This document shows, piece by piece, positions 23,741-32,945 of a DNA stretch of 64,000 bases. The stretch is from CAYWKU01 sp964459325 (lineage in GTDB: Bacteria; RBG-13-61-14; CAYWKU01), in contig CAYWKU010000010.1 of NCBI GenBank assembly GCA_964459325.1, positions 52,645-116,644 on the forward strand, read 5' to 3'. The notes under the pieces were generated by a model. That model ran no database searches and was not told the origin of the DNA. It saw only the letters and a list, made by a program, of their open reading frames with translations. The position numbers and the translations under genes were made by a program. Position 1 is the stretch's first letter. Each line of letters starts with the position of its first letter.

Positions 23741-24520
23741 ATGAATTTTCTTGAAAAACAATTCGGCTTGAGCAATAAAGTGGCCCTCGTAACCGGCGGC
23801 AACAGCGGCCTCGGCCTGGCTATCGCCAAGGGCCTGGGCTCGGCGGGAGCAAAAGTTGTCATCATGGGCAGAAACGAGGAGAAAAACGAGCAGGCCGAAG
23901 GGAAGCTGCTGGAAGAAAATATCGATGCCGTAGCGGTGAAAGCGGATGTAACAAAGGCTCAAGAAGTAAGAAACGCCCTGGCAAAGGCGATGGACAAGTA
24001 CGGCGGCCTCGACATCCTGGTAAATTCAGCCGGCATCACCATGGCCTCGCCCACCCATCAGGTCACCGAGCCTCAATGGTCATCGGTCATCTCCACCAAC
24101 CTGAAAGGCACCCTGCTCTGCTGCCAGGAAACTCACAGGATGGTGAAGCCCAGCAGGGAGGAGCCGGCGAAAATAATAAACATCGCGGGGATTTACGGGG
24201 TGCTCGGCGGCTCCTTTGTGGCCGCATACGCCGCCAGCAAGGGAGGAGTAATCCAACTTACACGCAGCTTGGCGGTGGAATGGGCCTCCAAAAACATTCG
24301 AGTCAATGCCATCGTGCCGGGTTGGTTCGAAACCGCCATGACCGCTCCCATCAGAATGGTGCCGGATTCGGCCAAGGGTATCATGCGCCGGACACCGTTG
24401 GGAAGGTTCGGAAAACCGGACGAAATAGCCGGAGCCGCCGTCTTCCTGGCCTCCAGGGCTTCCGATTTCATCACCGGCGCCTGTATATGGGTGGACGGTG
24501 GTTTCAGCATCTCGAGCTAG
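23741..24520 (+). CDS. Short-chain dehydrogenase/reductase (SDR)
   Basis: The 259-aa protein is a classical SDR: cofactor motif VTGGNSGLG (residues ~18-26), LVNSAGITMASP, and the catalytic YAASKGGVIQLTRSLAVEWA with Tyr and Lys. GRFGKPDEIAGAAVFLASRAS and GACIWVDGGFSIS close the fold. The sequence is closest in feel to gluconate 5-dehydrogenase/FabG-like NAD(P)H oxidoreductases; the substrate cannot be fixed. It is divergent from the zinc-ribbon gene across a 110-bp gap. Confidence 0.9.
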   Translation: MNFLEKQFGLSNKVALVTGGNSGLGLAIAKGLGSAGAKVVIMGRNEEKNEQAEGKLLEENIDAVAVKADVTKAQEVRNALAKAMDKYGGLDILVNSAGITMASPTHQVTEPQWSSVISTNLKGTLLCCQETHRMVKPSREEPAKIINIAGIYGVLGGSFVAAYAASKGGVIQLTRSLAVEWASKNIRVNAIVPGWFETAMTAPIRMVPDSAKGIMRRTPLGRFGKPDEIAGAAVFLASRASDFITGACIWVDGGFSISS

Positions 24521-24620
24521 GCTAGCCCCGTGATGAATTTTCGTGTGAATCATCTATACTCACTCTTGATGTAGAATATACAAACAGTTAACTCCAGACG
24601 GAAAAGAGACCTGTTTTCAA

Positions 24621-25367
24621 ATGCTTAAGGGACAGCAATGTAGACATGACGAATATACGGTGCTCTGGTCGTGGCTTGGAAGTGTGGACTACCTTCGCGC
24701 CATGAGCATGATGGAGGACATCGCGCCGAAAATAAGTTGCCCCCGCAAGCCCGGCATGCTGCTCTTGCTGGAGCACCCTCCCACCATCACGCTGGGAAAG
24801 AGAGCCGGTCAAGAAGACATCGTGGCGCCCTTATCCTTCCTTAAAGCGATGAATTACGCCCTCTACCGGGCGGACAGGGGCGGCAGGGCAACCTGCCACG
24901 GGCCGGGGCAGCTCGTGGGATATCTCGTGGCCAACCTGGACAGGCTGGGCGTAGGAGCCAAGGGGTTGGTCAGAGGCATCGAAGAAACTATTATCGAGCT
25001 TCTGGATAAATACGGAGTAAACGGCTATAAAATGGAAGGCCATCCCGGAGTCTGGGTCAAGGGCGGAAAAATAGCCGCCTTGGGCATGAGAATTAAGGGG
25101 AAGGTGACGGGTCACGGCTTTGCCCTGAACGTAAATTTTGACCTGGATTCCTACAGGATGGTGGTTCCTTGCGGAATGCGGGAGCCGAAGGTGGCCAATC
25201 TTTCGGGCCATACCCAACCGGCGCCTACCGTGTCGGGGGCTGCCGTGCTGGCCGCCGAAGCTTTCGGGGAAATGTTCGGGGTGGAAATGAAAAAGGTAGA
25301 CACTAACTTCGTTGATGTTTACCGTCGAGACTCTGTCGTCGGCGCGGGGAAAGGAGAAGCGGCTTAA
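24621..25367 (+). CDS. lipB: Lipoyl(octanoyl) transferase LipB
   Basis: LipB (248 aa) moves octanoate from acyl carrier protein to the lipoyl domains of 2-oxoacid dehydrogenases or GcvH. Diagnostic segments are LLLEHPPTITLGKRA, DRGGRATCHGPGQLVGYLVA, HPGVWVKGGKIAALGMRIKG (with the catalytic Lys), TGHGFALNVNFDLDSYRMVV and the catalytic Cys in VPCGM. Length is normal. The downstream membrane gene starts directly after its stop. No lipA is in the window. Confidence 0.94.
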   Translation: MLKGQQCRHDEYTVLWSWLGSVDYLRAMSMMEDIAPKISCPRKPGMLLLLEHPPTITLGKRAGQEDIVAPLSFLKAMNYALYRADRGGRATCHGPGQLVGYLVANLDRLGVGAKGLVRGIEETIIELLDKYGVNGYKMEGHPGVWVKGGKIAALGMRIKGKVTGHGFALNVNFDLDSYRMVVPCGMREPKVANLSGHTQPAPTVSGAAVLAAEAFGEMFGVEMKKVDTNFVDVYRRDSVVGAGKGEAA

Positions 25368-25820
25368 ATGACAATAGTCGAATGGCTCACGCCCGATTTC
25401 TTCGCCTTTAACGTAATACTCGTCGCCCTTCTCATTAATCTCACTATATACGCGGCGGTCAGCAATTTCACCGAGGACTTTAAAATGGGAGAAAAGCTTC
25501 AAACCACCCTGTTCTCAGCGGCAATCGGGGCAACCGTTATATACGCGGCGATGGTGATAATGGGATACATGGGAATAATCGCGCGTTATCCTTACCTTTA
25601 CGATAACAAGTACAATTTCCTGCTCCTCGGAAAAGGCCCCGTTTTCGGCGGGAACGGCCCCGTTCTGATAGCCCTTTTACTGGGAATCGCCATATCTATA
25701 CCGCTAGGCCTTAAATGGGGCAATAACAACGGTTTCAGGATATTTTCCGGAATCAGCGCTCTGGCGTGCGACGGCGTCATCGTGGCGATGACCCTGCTTT
25801 GGATAATTAATCAGACCTGA
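25368..25820 (+). CDS. Four-helix membrane protein, unknown function
   Basis: The 150-aa product has four hydrophobic segments (~14-32, 48-70, 94-112 and 122-145) separated by short loops, including KMGEKLQTT and GLKWGNNNGFR. No motif is recognised. Its ATG directly follows the lipB stop and GGAGAAGCGG lies upstream, so it is co-translated with lipB. A chemoreceptor gene follows after 43 bp. Confidence 0.75.
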   Translation: MTIVEWLTPDFFAFNVILVALLINLTIYAAVSNFTEDFKMGEKLQTTLFSAAIGATVIYAAMVIMGYMGIIARYPYLYDNKYNFLLLGKGPVFGGNGPVLIALLLGIAISIPLGLKWGNNNGFRIFSGISALACDGVIVAMTLLWIINQT

Positions 25821-25863
25821 CGCGCCAAGTCGGACTCACCGGGCGCGTCAAGGGGGAGAAATA

Positions 25864-28572
25864 ATGTCGGAAACTCAAGCTCTTAACGGAAAAGCGTTGG
25901 CAAAATCTCTCCTTCTGCGCCATCGAATTACAAATTCCATAGGAATTCCCATAGTTTTCATTTACTTTCTTTACACTCTTTCCGGCGGAGCCAGCACAAT
26001 ACTCGCAAACATCGGCCAGATTATCCTGCTCGCCGTCATGGCCGTCATAATCATACTCGCTTCGGTCATCGCCCACGAGCGTACTAACTATCGGCTCATG
26101 GACCGGGCCCGCAAGTTCCTGGACAATCCTGATAAATCCGAGAGTGAGTCGACCAGCGAATATAATCTGAGAACGCGAAACGCCATAAAATGTCTCTTGG
26201 ATTTTCCGTTCCGGGGCACCGTTATCTCACTCGCCACGTGGCCGCTAACCATCCTGGTGATAATCCTGGTGGTATACATTGTAGCCTTCAAATTCCCCTT
26301 GAGTCTGATGCTGGTTATGTTTCTCGGGGCCGTAAGCGGTGGATTGCTGGTGGCGGTATTCCAGTTTTACCTGTTCAAGCAGGGCACTCAGCCCTTCCTG
26401 AAGGAAATTCTCAAAAAATACCCTCATTACTGGAAAGAAAGCGAGTTTCTTCAGTCCAAATTCGGTCTTCGGAAGAAGCTGCTGGTAAGTTTCGTATGTC
26501 TCATGTTTGTCATGATGACCATGATGGCGGTTCTGATGTTCTTCGACACCGGGAAGATGTTACATTCCCAATGGGGAAGAATGGTTCAAAAACGGGTCGA
26601 AAGGGAAATGGTCAAGTTCGGCCCCCGGCTCGCCGCAGCGGAAACGCCGCAAGAGAGACAACACGTGCTTAGCCAAATGGAAATAGAGCTCGAGGAGGGA
26701 ACAATCCACCTCATAGACTCGGAGGGAGAACCCCTTCTTCCCGGCACTTATACCCCCGCCCAGAAGGAAATCTTCGCCCGGGTGGCCGGAGTTAAAAAAA
26801 GCGTGCAGGTAGGCGAGGATTTGACGCTGATGTCACCATTCCCGGGGCTGGAAAATATATCCATGGACCTGGAACCGGGCGACATGAAGGTAAACGCCTG
26901 GGTAAACGTACCCGATTCGGACCAACTGATTCTGTTGCGCAGGTCGTTCAAGACTTTTCTCCCTTCCATGTATCGCCTTATAGCGGTTTCCGTCCTGGTG
27001 GTAATGGGTGGGGTGCTGGTAAGCGTGTTATTCACTTACAGCGCTTCGAGAGACGTTACCGAGCCCGTAGACGAGATAGTGGGCGTGGTGGAAAAAATTA
27101 GCCGCGGAGAGCTCACCCAGAGCTTGAACCTGCTCACATACGACGAAATGGGCATTTTGGCCATAAACCTCCGAAAAATGATAGAAAACCTTCGCTCGAT
27201 GATTTACCAGATAGGCGAAGCTTCCCACCGAGTGGAAGAGGCTACGGTAAGCATCGTCGAAGGATTCAAGAAAGTGAGCGAAGGCTCGCGCACTCAGTCA
27301 AGCGCCGTGGACGAGACAAGCTCCTCCCTCGACGAAATGGAGGCTTCCATAAAGGGCATCGGCGAAAACGTTGAAACTCTTGCGAGCACTGCGGAGCAAT
27401 CGAGTTCCTCGATACTCGAAATGAGCGCCACCATAGAGCAGGTGGCCGACAACGTTGAAAACCTGGCAAGCAGCGTCGAGGAAACGACTTCCAGCATCGG
27501 TGAAATGGCGGCCAGCGTCCGGCAGGTGGCCGAAAACGTCGAAAATCTCTCCCGCAAAACCGAAAGCACGGTCTCCAGCGTCAATCAAATGGAGGCGAGC
27601 ATCAAGGAAGTCCAGGCCGGGGCGGAAGAAACCGCTCAGCTTACCGAACGGGTGGCAGGCGATGCCGAAAGCGGCGCAAACAAGGTGCAGGATACCATTA
27701 ACGGCATCTCACGCGCCCGCCAGGACAGCGAGCTGGCGGTGAGAGTTATCCACGAGCTGGCTCAGCGAGCGGAGGAAATAGGCAACATCCTGAATGTCAT
27801 AGACGATGTCACCGATGAAACCAACCTGCTGGCCCTTAACGCTGCAATCATAGCCGCACAGGCCGGGGAGCACGGCAGGGGATTCGCGGTGGTAGCCGAC
27901 GAAATCAAGGACCTTGCCGAGCGCACCGCTCAATCCACCCAGGAAATCGGAAACCTCATCGAGGCCGTTCAGAACGGCGCACGGGAAGCGGTGGATGCCG
28001 TAAACCGAGGTTTCGAAGCTGTCGAGCAGGGCACAAAGCTCAGCCAGGAAGCGGGCGACGCCCTCTCGCAGATACTGGAAAGCGCCCAGAAAAGCACCGA
28101 ACGTACTCATAACATCGCAAAATCCACGGTTGAACAGACGCAGAGAACCAAAGACGTGTTGAAATTCTTCGAAGAAATTTCAGATAACATTCACCAGGTT
28201 GAAACGGCCACCAGGGAGCAGTCGAAGGGCGCTGACCAGATACAGAACACATCGGAAAGAATGAGGGAAATCGCCAAGGTCGTTAAAAAAGCCACCCAGG
28301 AGCAGTTCCTTGGCTCCAAGCAAATCAACCAGGCGATGGAAAATATCAACCAGATAGTGTCCTTCATAAACAACTCCCAGCAGGAGCAGATAAAAAACAC
28401 CGAGCAGGTGGTGCAGGCCATCCAGGAGATAAGAACCATTGCCGGCGAAAACGAAAGCGGAGTGGAAGAAATGTTCCAGGCCAGCGCCAACCTGTCGTCT
28501 CTGGCGGAAGACTTGAGGAACATGGTCGAAGCCTTCAAGGTTGAACAGGAAGAAGCCGCCGAAAATACGTAG
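25864..28572 (+). CDS. Methyl-accepting chemotaxis protein with long coiled coil
   Basis: The 902-aa receptor has several N-terminal transmembrane segments (~29-75, ~115-160, ~200-223), an extracytoplasmic part (~225-365), a further TM helix (~372-396) and a HAMP region (SRDVTEPVDEIVGVVEKISR). The long signalling coiled coil ends in the conserved hairpin (VTDETNLLALNAAIIAAQAG; GFAVVADEIKDLAERTAQST). Four tandem 28-residue units (residues ~485-596) precede the tip. The N-terminal membrane part is larger than in standard receptors. No che genes are nearby, so the output pathway is unknown; a role in pilus motility is possible. Confidence 0.92.
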   Translation: MSETQALNGKALAKSLLLRHRITNSIGIPIVFIYFLYTLSGGASTILANIGQIILLAVMAVIIILASVIAHERTNYRLMDRARKFLDNPDKSESESTSEYNLRTRNAIKCLLDFPFRGTVISLATWPLTILVIILVVYIVAFKFPLSLMLVMFLGAVSGGLLVAVFQFYLFKQGTQPFLKEILKKYPHYWKESEFLQSKFGLRKKLLVSFVCLMFVMMTMMAVLMFFDTGKMLHSQWGRMVQKRVEREMVKFGPRLAAAETPQERQHVLSQMEIELEEGTIHLIDSEGEPLLPGTYTPAQKEIFARVAGVKKSVQVGEDLTLMSPFPGLENISMDLEPGDMKVNAWVNVPDSDQLILLRRSFKTFLPSMYRLIAVSVLVVMGGVLVSVLFTYSASRDVTEPVDEIVGVVEKISRGELTQSLNLLTYDEMGILAINLRKMIENLRSMIYQIGEASHRVEEATVSIVEGFKKVSEGSRTQSSAVDETSSSLDEMEASIKGIGENVETLASTAEQSSSSILEMSATIEQVADNVENLASSVEETTSSIGEMAASVRQVAENVENLSRKTESTVSSVNQMEASIKEVQAGAEETAQLTERVAGDAESGANKVQDTINGISRARQDSELAVRVIHELAQRAEEIGNILNVIDDVTDETNLLALNAAIIAAQAGEHGRGFAVVADEIKDLAERTAQSTQEIGNLIEAVQNGAREAVDAVNRGFEAVEQGTKLSQEAGDALSQILESAQKSTERTHNIAKSTVEQTQRTKDVLKFFEEISDNIHQVETATREQSKGADQIQNTSERMREIAKVVKKATQEQFLGSKQINQAMENINQIVSFINNSQQEQIKNTEQVVQAIQEIRTIAGENESGVEEMFQASANLSSLAEDLRNMVEAFKVEQEEAAENT
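27316..27651 (+). repeat. Four tandem 28-codon units in the chemoreceptor
   Basis: Residues 485-596 split into four 28-residue units aligned on SS-x-EM-x-AS-I-x-V-x-ENVE-x-LAS (for example SSLDEMEASIKGIGENVETL, SSIGEMAASVRQVAENVENL). 28 residues equal four heptads, so whole-unit duplication keeps the coiled-coil register. Confidence 0.8.
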
Positions 28573-28622
28573 TTCCCACTGTTGTGCCAATTCAGCGGAA
28601 GTTTTTTGAAAGGAGCCACTTC

Positions 28623-29390
28623 ATGGACTGGAAGACCTCCATTACCGAGGTTATCCCCGACCATATCCGGATTAGGGGATACGAGGTGGGGGATTTGATG
28701 GAAAACCTGGACCTGGGCCAGGGCGTTTTCCTGCTTTTAAAAGGCGAGCTTCCTTCTCCGAAACAGGGAAAAATGATGAACGCCCTCCTGCTGGCCGTTA
28801 TGGACCACAGTGTCATGGCGCCTTCGGCCTGCGCCGCTCGTTTCGTGGCAAGCGGTGGCTCCCCTATCCAATCGGCGGTCGCCGCGGGCCTGCAGGCCCT
28901 GGGCGCCCATCACGGCGGCGCCATTGAAGAGGCGCAGTACCTGTTCACCGAAGGCGTTAAATCCGCCCGCGAAGAAGGCAAATCCATTACCGAGAAGGCA
29001 AAGGAGGTAGTAACCGAATATGGCCGGGATAAAAAGCGCTTACCCGGCTTTGGCCATCCCTACCATAAACAGGACCCCCGTACAGTCAAGCTTATGGAGC
29101 TGGCGGAGCGCCTGAACCTGGGGGGGGAGCATATCGAATTCTGCAACGCGGTCGCAGAGGCCATTACGGATGTAATGGGCAAAAAGCTTGTTATAAACGT
29201 TGACGCAGCAATGGCGGCAACACTTGCCGATATGGGTTTTCAATGCGAAATGGCGCGCGGTTTTTTCATAATCAGCCGCGCTGCGGGGCTTGTGGCTCAC
29301 GCTTTCGAAGAGTATACCCGCGAGCGGCCCTTCCGGGCTGTGGGTCGGGATGAAGTGACCTACGACGGGCCCGAGCCGCGGAAATTATAA
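28623..29390 (+). CDS. Citryl-CoA lyase (short citrate-synthase-fold protein)
   Basis: I start at ATG 28623, behind GAAAGGAGCCACTT, giving 255 aa, the size of citryl-CoA lyase and of the C-terminal domain of ATP-citrate lyase, well below citrate synthase (~430). All three catalytic residues of the fold are present: His in LGAHHGGAIEEA, His in LPGFGHPYHKQDPR and Asp in INVDAAMAATLAD. The expected reaction is citryl-CoA to acetyl-CoA plus oxaloacetate. A SucD-like CoA ligase subunit follows after 7 bp and a ferredoxin after that. A related C-C lyase acting on another 3-hydroxy-acyl-CoA is possible. Confidence 0.8.
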   Translation: MDWKTSITEVIPDHIRIRGYEVGDLMENLDLGQGVFLLLKGELPSPKQGKMMNALLLAVMDHSVMAPSACAARFVASGGSPIQSAVAAGLQALGAHHGGAIEEAQYLFTEGVKSAREEGKSITEKAKEVVTEYGRDKKRLPGFGHPYHKQDPRTVKLMELAERLNLGGEHIEFCNAVAEAITDVMGKKLVINVDAAMAATLADMGFQCEMARGFFIISRAAGLVAHAFEEYTRERPFRAVGRDEVTYDGPEPRKL

Positions 29391-29397
29391 ATGCCAC

Positions 29398-30291
29398 ATG
29401 TCAATCCTGGTGGATGAAAATACTCGCATCGTAATCCTGGGAATCACAGGCCGGGAGGCCGCGAACACTTCCCGGGAAATGCTGGACTACGGGGCCAAAG
29501 TAGTCGCCGGGGTTACTCCCGGAAAAAAAGGACAGGTGGTTCACGGCCTCCCCGTATACAACAGCGTCCGGGAAGCGGTGGATAATCACGGCGCCGAAGC
29601 AGCCCTGATAAGCGTGCCGCCGGTCATGGCAGCCGACGCCGCAATGGAATGCGCCGACGCCGGAATAAAACTGGCGGTAGTGCTGACCGAAAGGGTGCCC
29701 AAGCGGGACGTTATCCGCGCGGTTGCTCATGCAGGCGAAAAAGGCATGATTATCATCGGGCCGAACTCCCCCGGAATAATTTCACCGGGTAAAACCCGCA
29801 TCGGCTACCTGGGCGGCTCCAATCCCGAACGGGCTTTCAAAATCGGCCCCGTGGGCATAGTCAGCCGAAGCGGTGGGATGACCACCGAAATCGCCAACCT
29901 CCTGGCGCAACAAGATATCGGGATATCCACCGCCATCGGTATGGGCGGCGACCCGGTTGTGGGAAGCACTTACTCCGACTATTTCCCGCTTTTCCAGAAA
30001 GACGAGCAGACTCGGGCGGTTGTAATCTATTGCGAGCCGGGCGGGGTCAAGGAAGAAGCGTTGGCCGATTACATACCCGGCAACTTTACAAAACCGGTAG
30101 TGGCCTTCATAGGCGGAAAGTTCGTGGACAATATGCCCGGCACACGGTTCGGCCACGCATCAGTAATAGTGCAGGAAGGCTCGGGAAGCGCCGAAGGGAA
30201 AGCCGGGGTTTTCAGAAACGCCGGAGTAAACGTGGTAGATAACTATTCGGACATACCGATGGTGGTAAAAGCCGTTCTCAATGACGGCTAA
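29398..30291 (+). CDS. SucD-like acyl-CoA synthetase alpha subunit
   Basis: The 297-aa protein has the succinyl-CoA synthetase alpha layout: a CoA-binding Rossmann domain (~1-125; RIVILGITGREAANTSREML, YGAKVVAGVTPGKKG, GPNSPGIISPGKTRIGYLGG) and a ligase domain with SRSGGMTTEIANLLAQQDIG and the phospho-His in TRFGHASVIV. No beta subunit (SucC/CcsA-like) is encoded here. Next to citryl-CoA lyase it is best read as a citryl-CoA synthetase small subunit or a related CoA ligase; succinyl-CoA synthetase is the alternative. No clear Shine-Dalgarno sequence precedes the ATG. Confidence 0.82.
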   Translation: MSILVDENTRIVILGITGREAANTSREMLDYGAKVVAGVTPGKKGQVVHGLPVYNSVREAVDNHGAEAALISVPPVMAADAAMECADAGIKLAVVLTERVPKRDVIRAVAHAGEKGMIIIGPNSPGIISPGKTRIGYLGGSNPERAFKIGPVGIVSRSGGMTTEIANLLAQQDIGISTAIGMGGDPVVGSTYSDYFPLFQKDEQTRAVVIYCEPGGVKEEALADYIPGNFTKPVVAFIGGKFVDNMPGTRFGHASVIVQEGSGSAEGKAGVFRNAGVNVVDNYSDIPMVVKAVLNDG

Positions 30292-30306
30292 CCCGGAAGT
30301 GGAGTT

Positions 30307-30513
30307 ATGGGAGTATTTATAACGGTCAGAATCGATTACGACAAATGCGTTCCCGATTGTTCGGTCTGCGCCGATATATGTCCCGTGAAAATATTTGTGA
30401 AAGACGAAAACCGCATAGAAGTGGAGGCTCACAACGAGGACGAGTGTATTCTTTGCGATATATGCACCGACCGCTGCCCGCAAGGAGCAATCGAGATAAA
30501 AAAGAACTACTGA
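30307..30513 (+). CDS. Small 2x[4Fe-4S] ferredoxin
   Basis: The 68-aa product carries two cluster motifs: CVPDCSVCADICP (a Cx3Cx2Cx3CP variant) and CILCDICTDRCP (CxxCxxCxxxCP). Size and layout are those of low-potential bacterial ferredoxins or small subunits of 2-oxoacid oxidoreductases. AAGTGGAG precedes the ATG. It is 15 bp after the SucD-like gene, so electron transfer linked to the same pathway is inferred. Its last codons overlap the end of the convergent glycosyltransferase gene by 7 bp. Confidence 0.9.
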   Translation: MGVFITVRIDYDKCVPDCSVCADICPVKIFVKDENRIEVEAHNEDECILCDICTDRCPQGAIEIKKNY

Positions 30514-31676
30514 GCTTTACGTTGGAGCAGCTTCAGATATAATTCTTCCTGGTCCCTTACCATCTTATCGACGTCGAATTCCCCTACCCTTTTTCCGGCC
30601 TCGTCGCCCATTTTCTTTCTCAGTCGGGGGTCGTTTAACAATTCCACTATCCTCCGGGCCATTGTTTCCGTATCACCGGGCTTCGCCAGGAACCCGGTTA
30701 TACCTTCCGTTACCGCCTCCGGGGTACCGTCCACCTGGGTTGCGACCACCGGTCTTCGCGCCGCCATCGCCTGTGGTACCACCCGGGGCAACCCCTCGAA
30801 CAGGGAGGTCAATACCAGGACATCCGCAGCTGCGACCAATTCTGGAACATCCCTTCGCCAACCAAGGATATGGAATCGTTGCGTTATCCCGAGTTCCTTC
30901 ACCCTTTGTTCAACTTGCGGCCTCAGCACCCCGTCGCCTGCGATGTAGAAGTGAGCTTGAGGCGCTTTTTCGGACACCAGCCCGGCGATTTGAGCAAAGT
31001 CGACGGGCGATTTCTGCGGCTTGAAGTTGGATATCATTCCCACCAACGGCGCCTCCGGCGGTATTCCGATACTCTCCTTTATAGCGCGGATGTTTCTACC
31101 CTCCGGATAAAACTCGCCGATGTCTATACCGCTTCGAATGAGATAAGTGTCCTTCTCCCTGAGCACTTTTTCCTTTTTCCCCTTTTCCATATTGTTCCGG
31201 CTTACGCAAATGAAGGCGTCCGTAGCAGGCCGGGTTATCCTTTCCGCCGATTTGAACAAAAAACGCACCGGGGGCGATTGCCGGTCGTGAAACCCGAAGC
31301 CGTGATAAGTGTGTATGACGACTTCGCATCCCGCCATAAAGGCGGCCCATCTTCCGAGAACACCCGCCTTGGAGCTGTGAGTATGAACTATGACAGGTAA
31401 CCTCGGCTCTTTTTTTCTTATTTGCCTCAACAAACGCGCCAATTTCATCAGGGCTATAACTTCGAGGTAAGGTCGTACTTTCCTGACCAGTTGCGGCACC
31501 TGATAAAACTCGACATCTATGGAGCGGGCCTCGTCGTCCAACATGCCCGGCTCTCCCGATATAAGTATCGGCTTGAAAAACTCACGGTTAAGGTGGGAGA
31601 CGGTGTAAAGCGTGTTCTGTTGAGCCCCGCCCAGCTCGAGCTTGGTAATGATATGTACGACCCTTGCCTTCGGCAA
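30507..31676 (-). CDS. Glycosyltransferase family 4
   Basis: The 389-aa GT-B enzyme shows an N-terminal Rossmann start typical of the family (VVHIITKLELGGAQQNTLYT), VVIHTYHGFGF, and the C-terminal donor site with ADVLVLTSLFEGLPRVVPQA (the E-x7-E region) and RPVVATQVDGTPEAV. It would add a sugar from a nucleotide donor to a lipid-linked glycan at the cytosolic membrane face. It is the last gene of the minus-strand glycan locus and its start touches the stop of the next gene. Donor and acceptor are unknown. Confidence 0.88.
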   Translation of the reverse strand: MPKARVVHIITKLELGGAQQNTLYTVSHLNREFFKPILISGEPGMLDDEARSIDVEFYQVPQLVRKVRPYLEVIALMKLARLLRQIRKKEPRLPVIVHTHSSKAGVLGRWAAFMAGCEVVIHTYHGFGFHDRQSPPVRFLFKSAERITRPATDAFICVSRNNMEKGKKEKVLREKDTYLIRSGIDIGEFYPEGRNIRAIKESIGIPPEAPLVGMISNFKPQKSPVDFAQIAGLVSEKAPQAHFYIAGDGVLRPQVEQRVKELGITQRFHILGWRRDVPELVAAADVLVLTSLFEGLPRVVPQAMAARRPVVATQVDGTPEAVTEGITGFLAKPGDTETMARRIVELLNDPRLRKKMGDEAGKRVGEFDVDKMVRDQEELYLKLLQRKAQ

Positions 31677-32945
31677 CTAGACTTCCCCGGCCACTTTCAT
31701 TCCCGAAAGCAGCGCATCTTCCATTGTGGAGTATTCCCATGCCCCGTAACGTCCGATTGAGTGTATCCCTCGTCTTTTGAGAAACCGGTAAGCCCGGGAC
31801 AGTAAATTTCGGCGATGTTTATCATATAGAACGTAAGCCGGGTCGATGTTCACCACCTCCGCCACCACAGGCGTTTCGGTCTCTTCTATTATCCCCAACT
31901 CCTTCAATCCCTCCAGCGAGTTTTCAATCAACTTCCCGGAATCCGGCAAAAGTGTATTATGCGGCCTGGTATGTTCCACGAAAAGTGCGGTTCCTTCATC
32001 ATGTTCGCCGCCCGGGTATCTTCCGACGCGGTGAAACGGGTATTTTACGTGGGGCAGGTACACCCAATCGTACCTCATCACTTCCGGCCTCTCAAAACCC
32101 AACTGCACACAATCCACGGCGACACTGCGTAATTTTCCGGCGCACCCTTTCAGGCTCGGAGTGACATCCTTGAGCATCCGTAGCAAATCGGTTAACGGAG
32201 CGGTGTTTATCAGCGCCTCATAATGCTCTTCTTTTCCGTCGGATAAAGTAACCTTCCGGCGCCCGGAGTCGATTTCCACAACCTCATTCCATATTATCGA
32301 GCTTTTGATTTTTTCGGTAAGCGACTCCGCCAGGGCGCCTATTCCACCTCTTTTGGGATAGCAAAAGGTGGGATTGTATCCCATGTTTCTGTTCTCGATT
32401 CCCAAAGCCCCTCGAACAACCGCGTCAATCTCCGGCTGCGGGACACTCCAACCGGTCCAATCCACCGTAATTTCATCCAAATCACACTTCCAGAACTTCT
32501 CGTTGTAAGGTTTGAAAAAATACTGGTACATCCCTCCGCCGAATGTCGCCTTCAGCCATTTTCCGAAAGTTTTGGGCGGATTTCGCTTTTCAAGCAATGC
32601 GCGAATGTAACTTTCCAGGCATTCTGCGGTTTTTTCCCTGTCCATAAAGCCCAAGTGCGCCTGAAAGGGAAAAGGCACCCAGTGTTTATCTACTACGATG
32701 GCGGCATTTCGCTCTCTCGAGGTAAGGTTATCGCCGAGCAACTCCTCGGCAAAAGCTCTGGCTTTTTTATAGCGTATGTGAAGAAAATGTCCGGCAAAGT
32801 CAAAAGTGAGATTGTTTTTCGAATATGAGCGGCACAATCCACCAGTCACGTTAGATTTTTCGTATACCAGGTTTTCCCTACCACGTTTCGACAAATGATA
32901 CGCGGCGCTCATCCCTGCCAGTCCTGCGCCAATAACAACTATCAA
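31677..32945 (-). CDS. FAD-dependent amine-oxidase/UDP-galactopyranose-mutase-like protein
   Basis: The 422-aa product has an N-terminal FAD dinucleotide motif (VVIGAGLAGMSAAYHLSKRG), a TGGLCRSYSKNN loop and the flavin-proximal DFAGHFLHIR. VDKHWVPFPFQAHLG resembles the substrate region of UDP-galactopyranose mutase, while the overall pattern fits the protoporphyrinogen oxidase-like group found in LPS and capsule loci. A sugar mutase or dehydrogenase role in glycan precursor formation is likely. It is translationally linked to the neighbouring genes (4-bp overlap upstream, adjacent stop/start downstream). Confidence 0.8.
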   Translation of the reverse strand: MIVVIGAGLAGMSAAYHLSKRGRENLVYEKSNVTGGLCRSYSKNNLTFDFAGHFLHIRYKKARAFAEELLGDNLTSRERNAAIVVDKHWVPFPFQAHLGFMDREKTAECLESYIRALLEKRNPPKTFGKWLKATFGGGMYQYFFKPYNEKFWKCDLDEITVDWTGWSVPQPEIDAVVRGALGIENRNMGYNPTFCYPKRGGIGALAESLTEKIKSSIIWNEVVEIDSGRRKVTLSDGKEEHYEALINTAPLTDLLRMLKDVTPSLKGCAGKLRSVAVDCVQLGFERPEVMRYDWVYLPHVKYPFHRVGRYPGGEHDEGTALFVEHTRPHNTLLPDSGKLIENSLEGLKELGIIEETETPVVAEVVNIDPAYVLYDKHRRNLLSRAYRFLKRRGIHSIGRYGAWEYSTMEDALLSGMKVAGEV

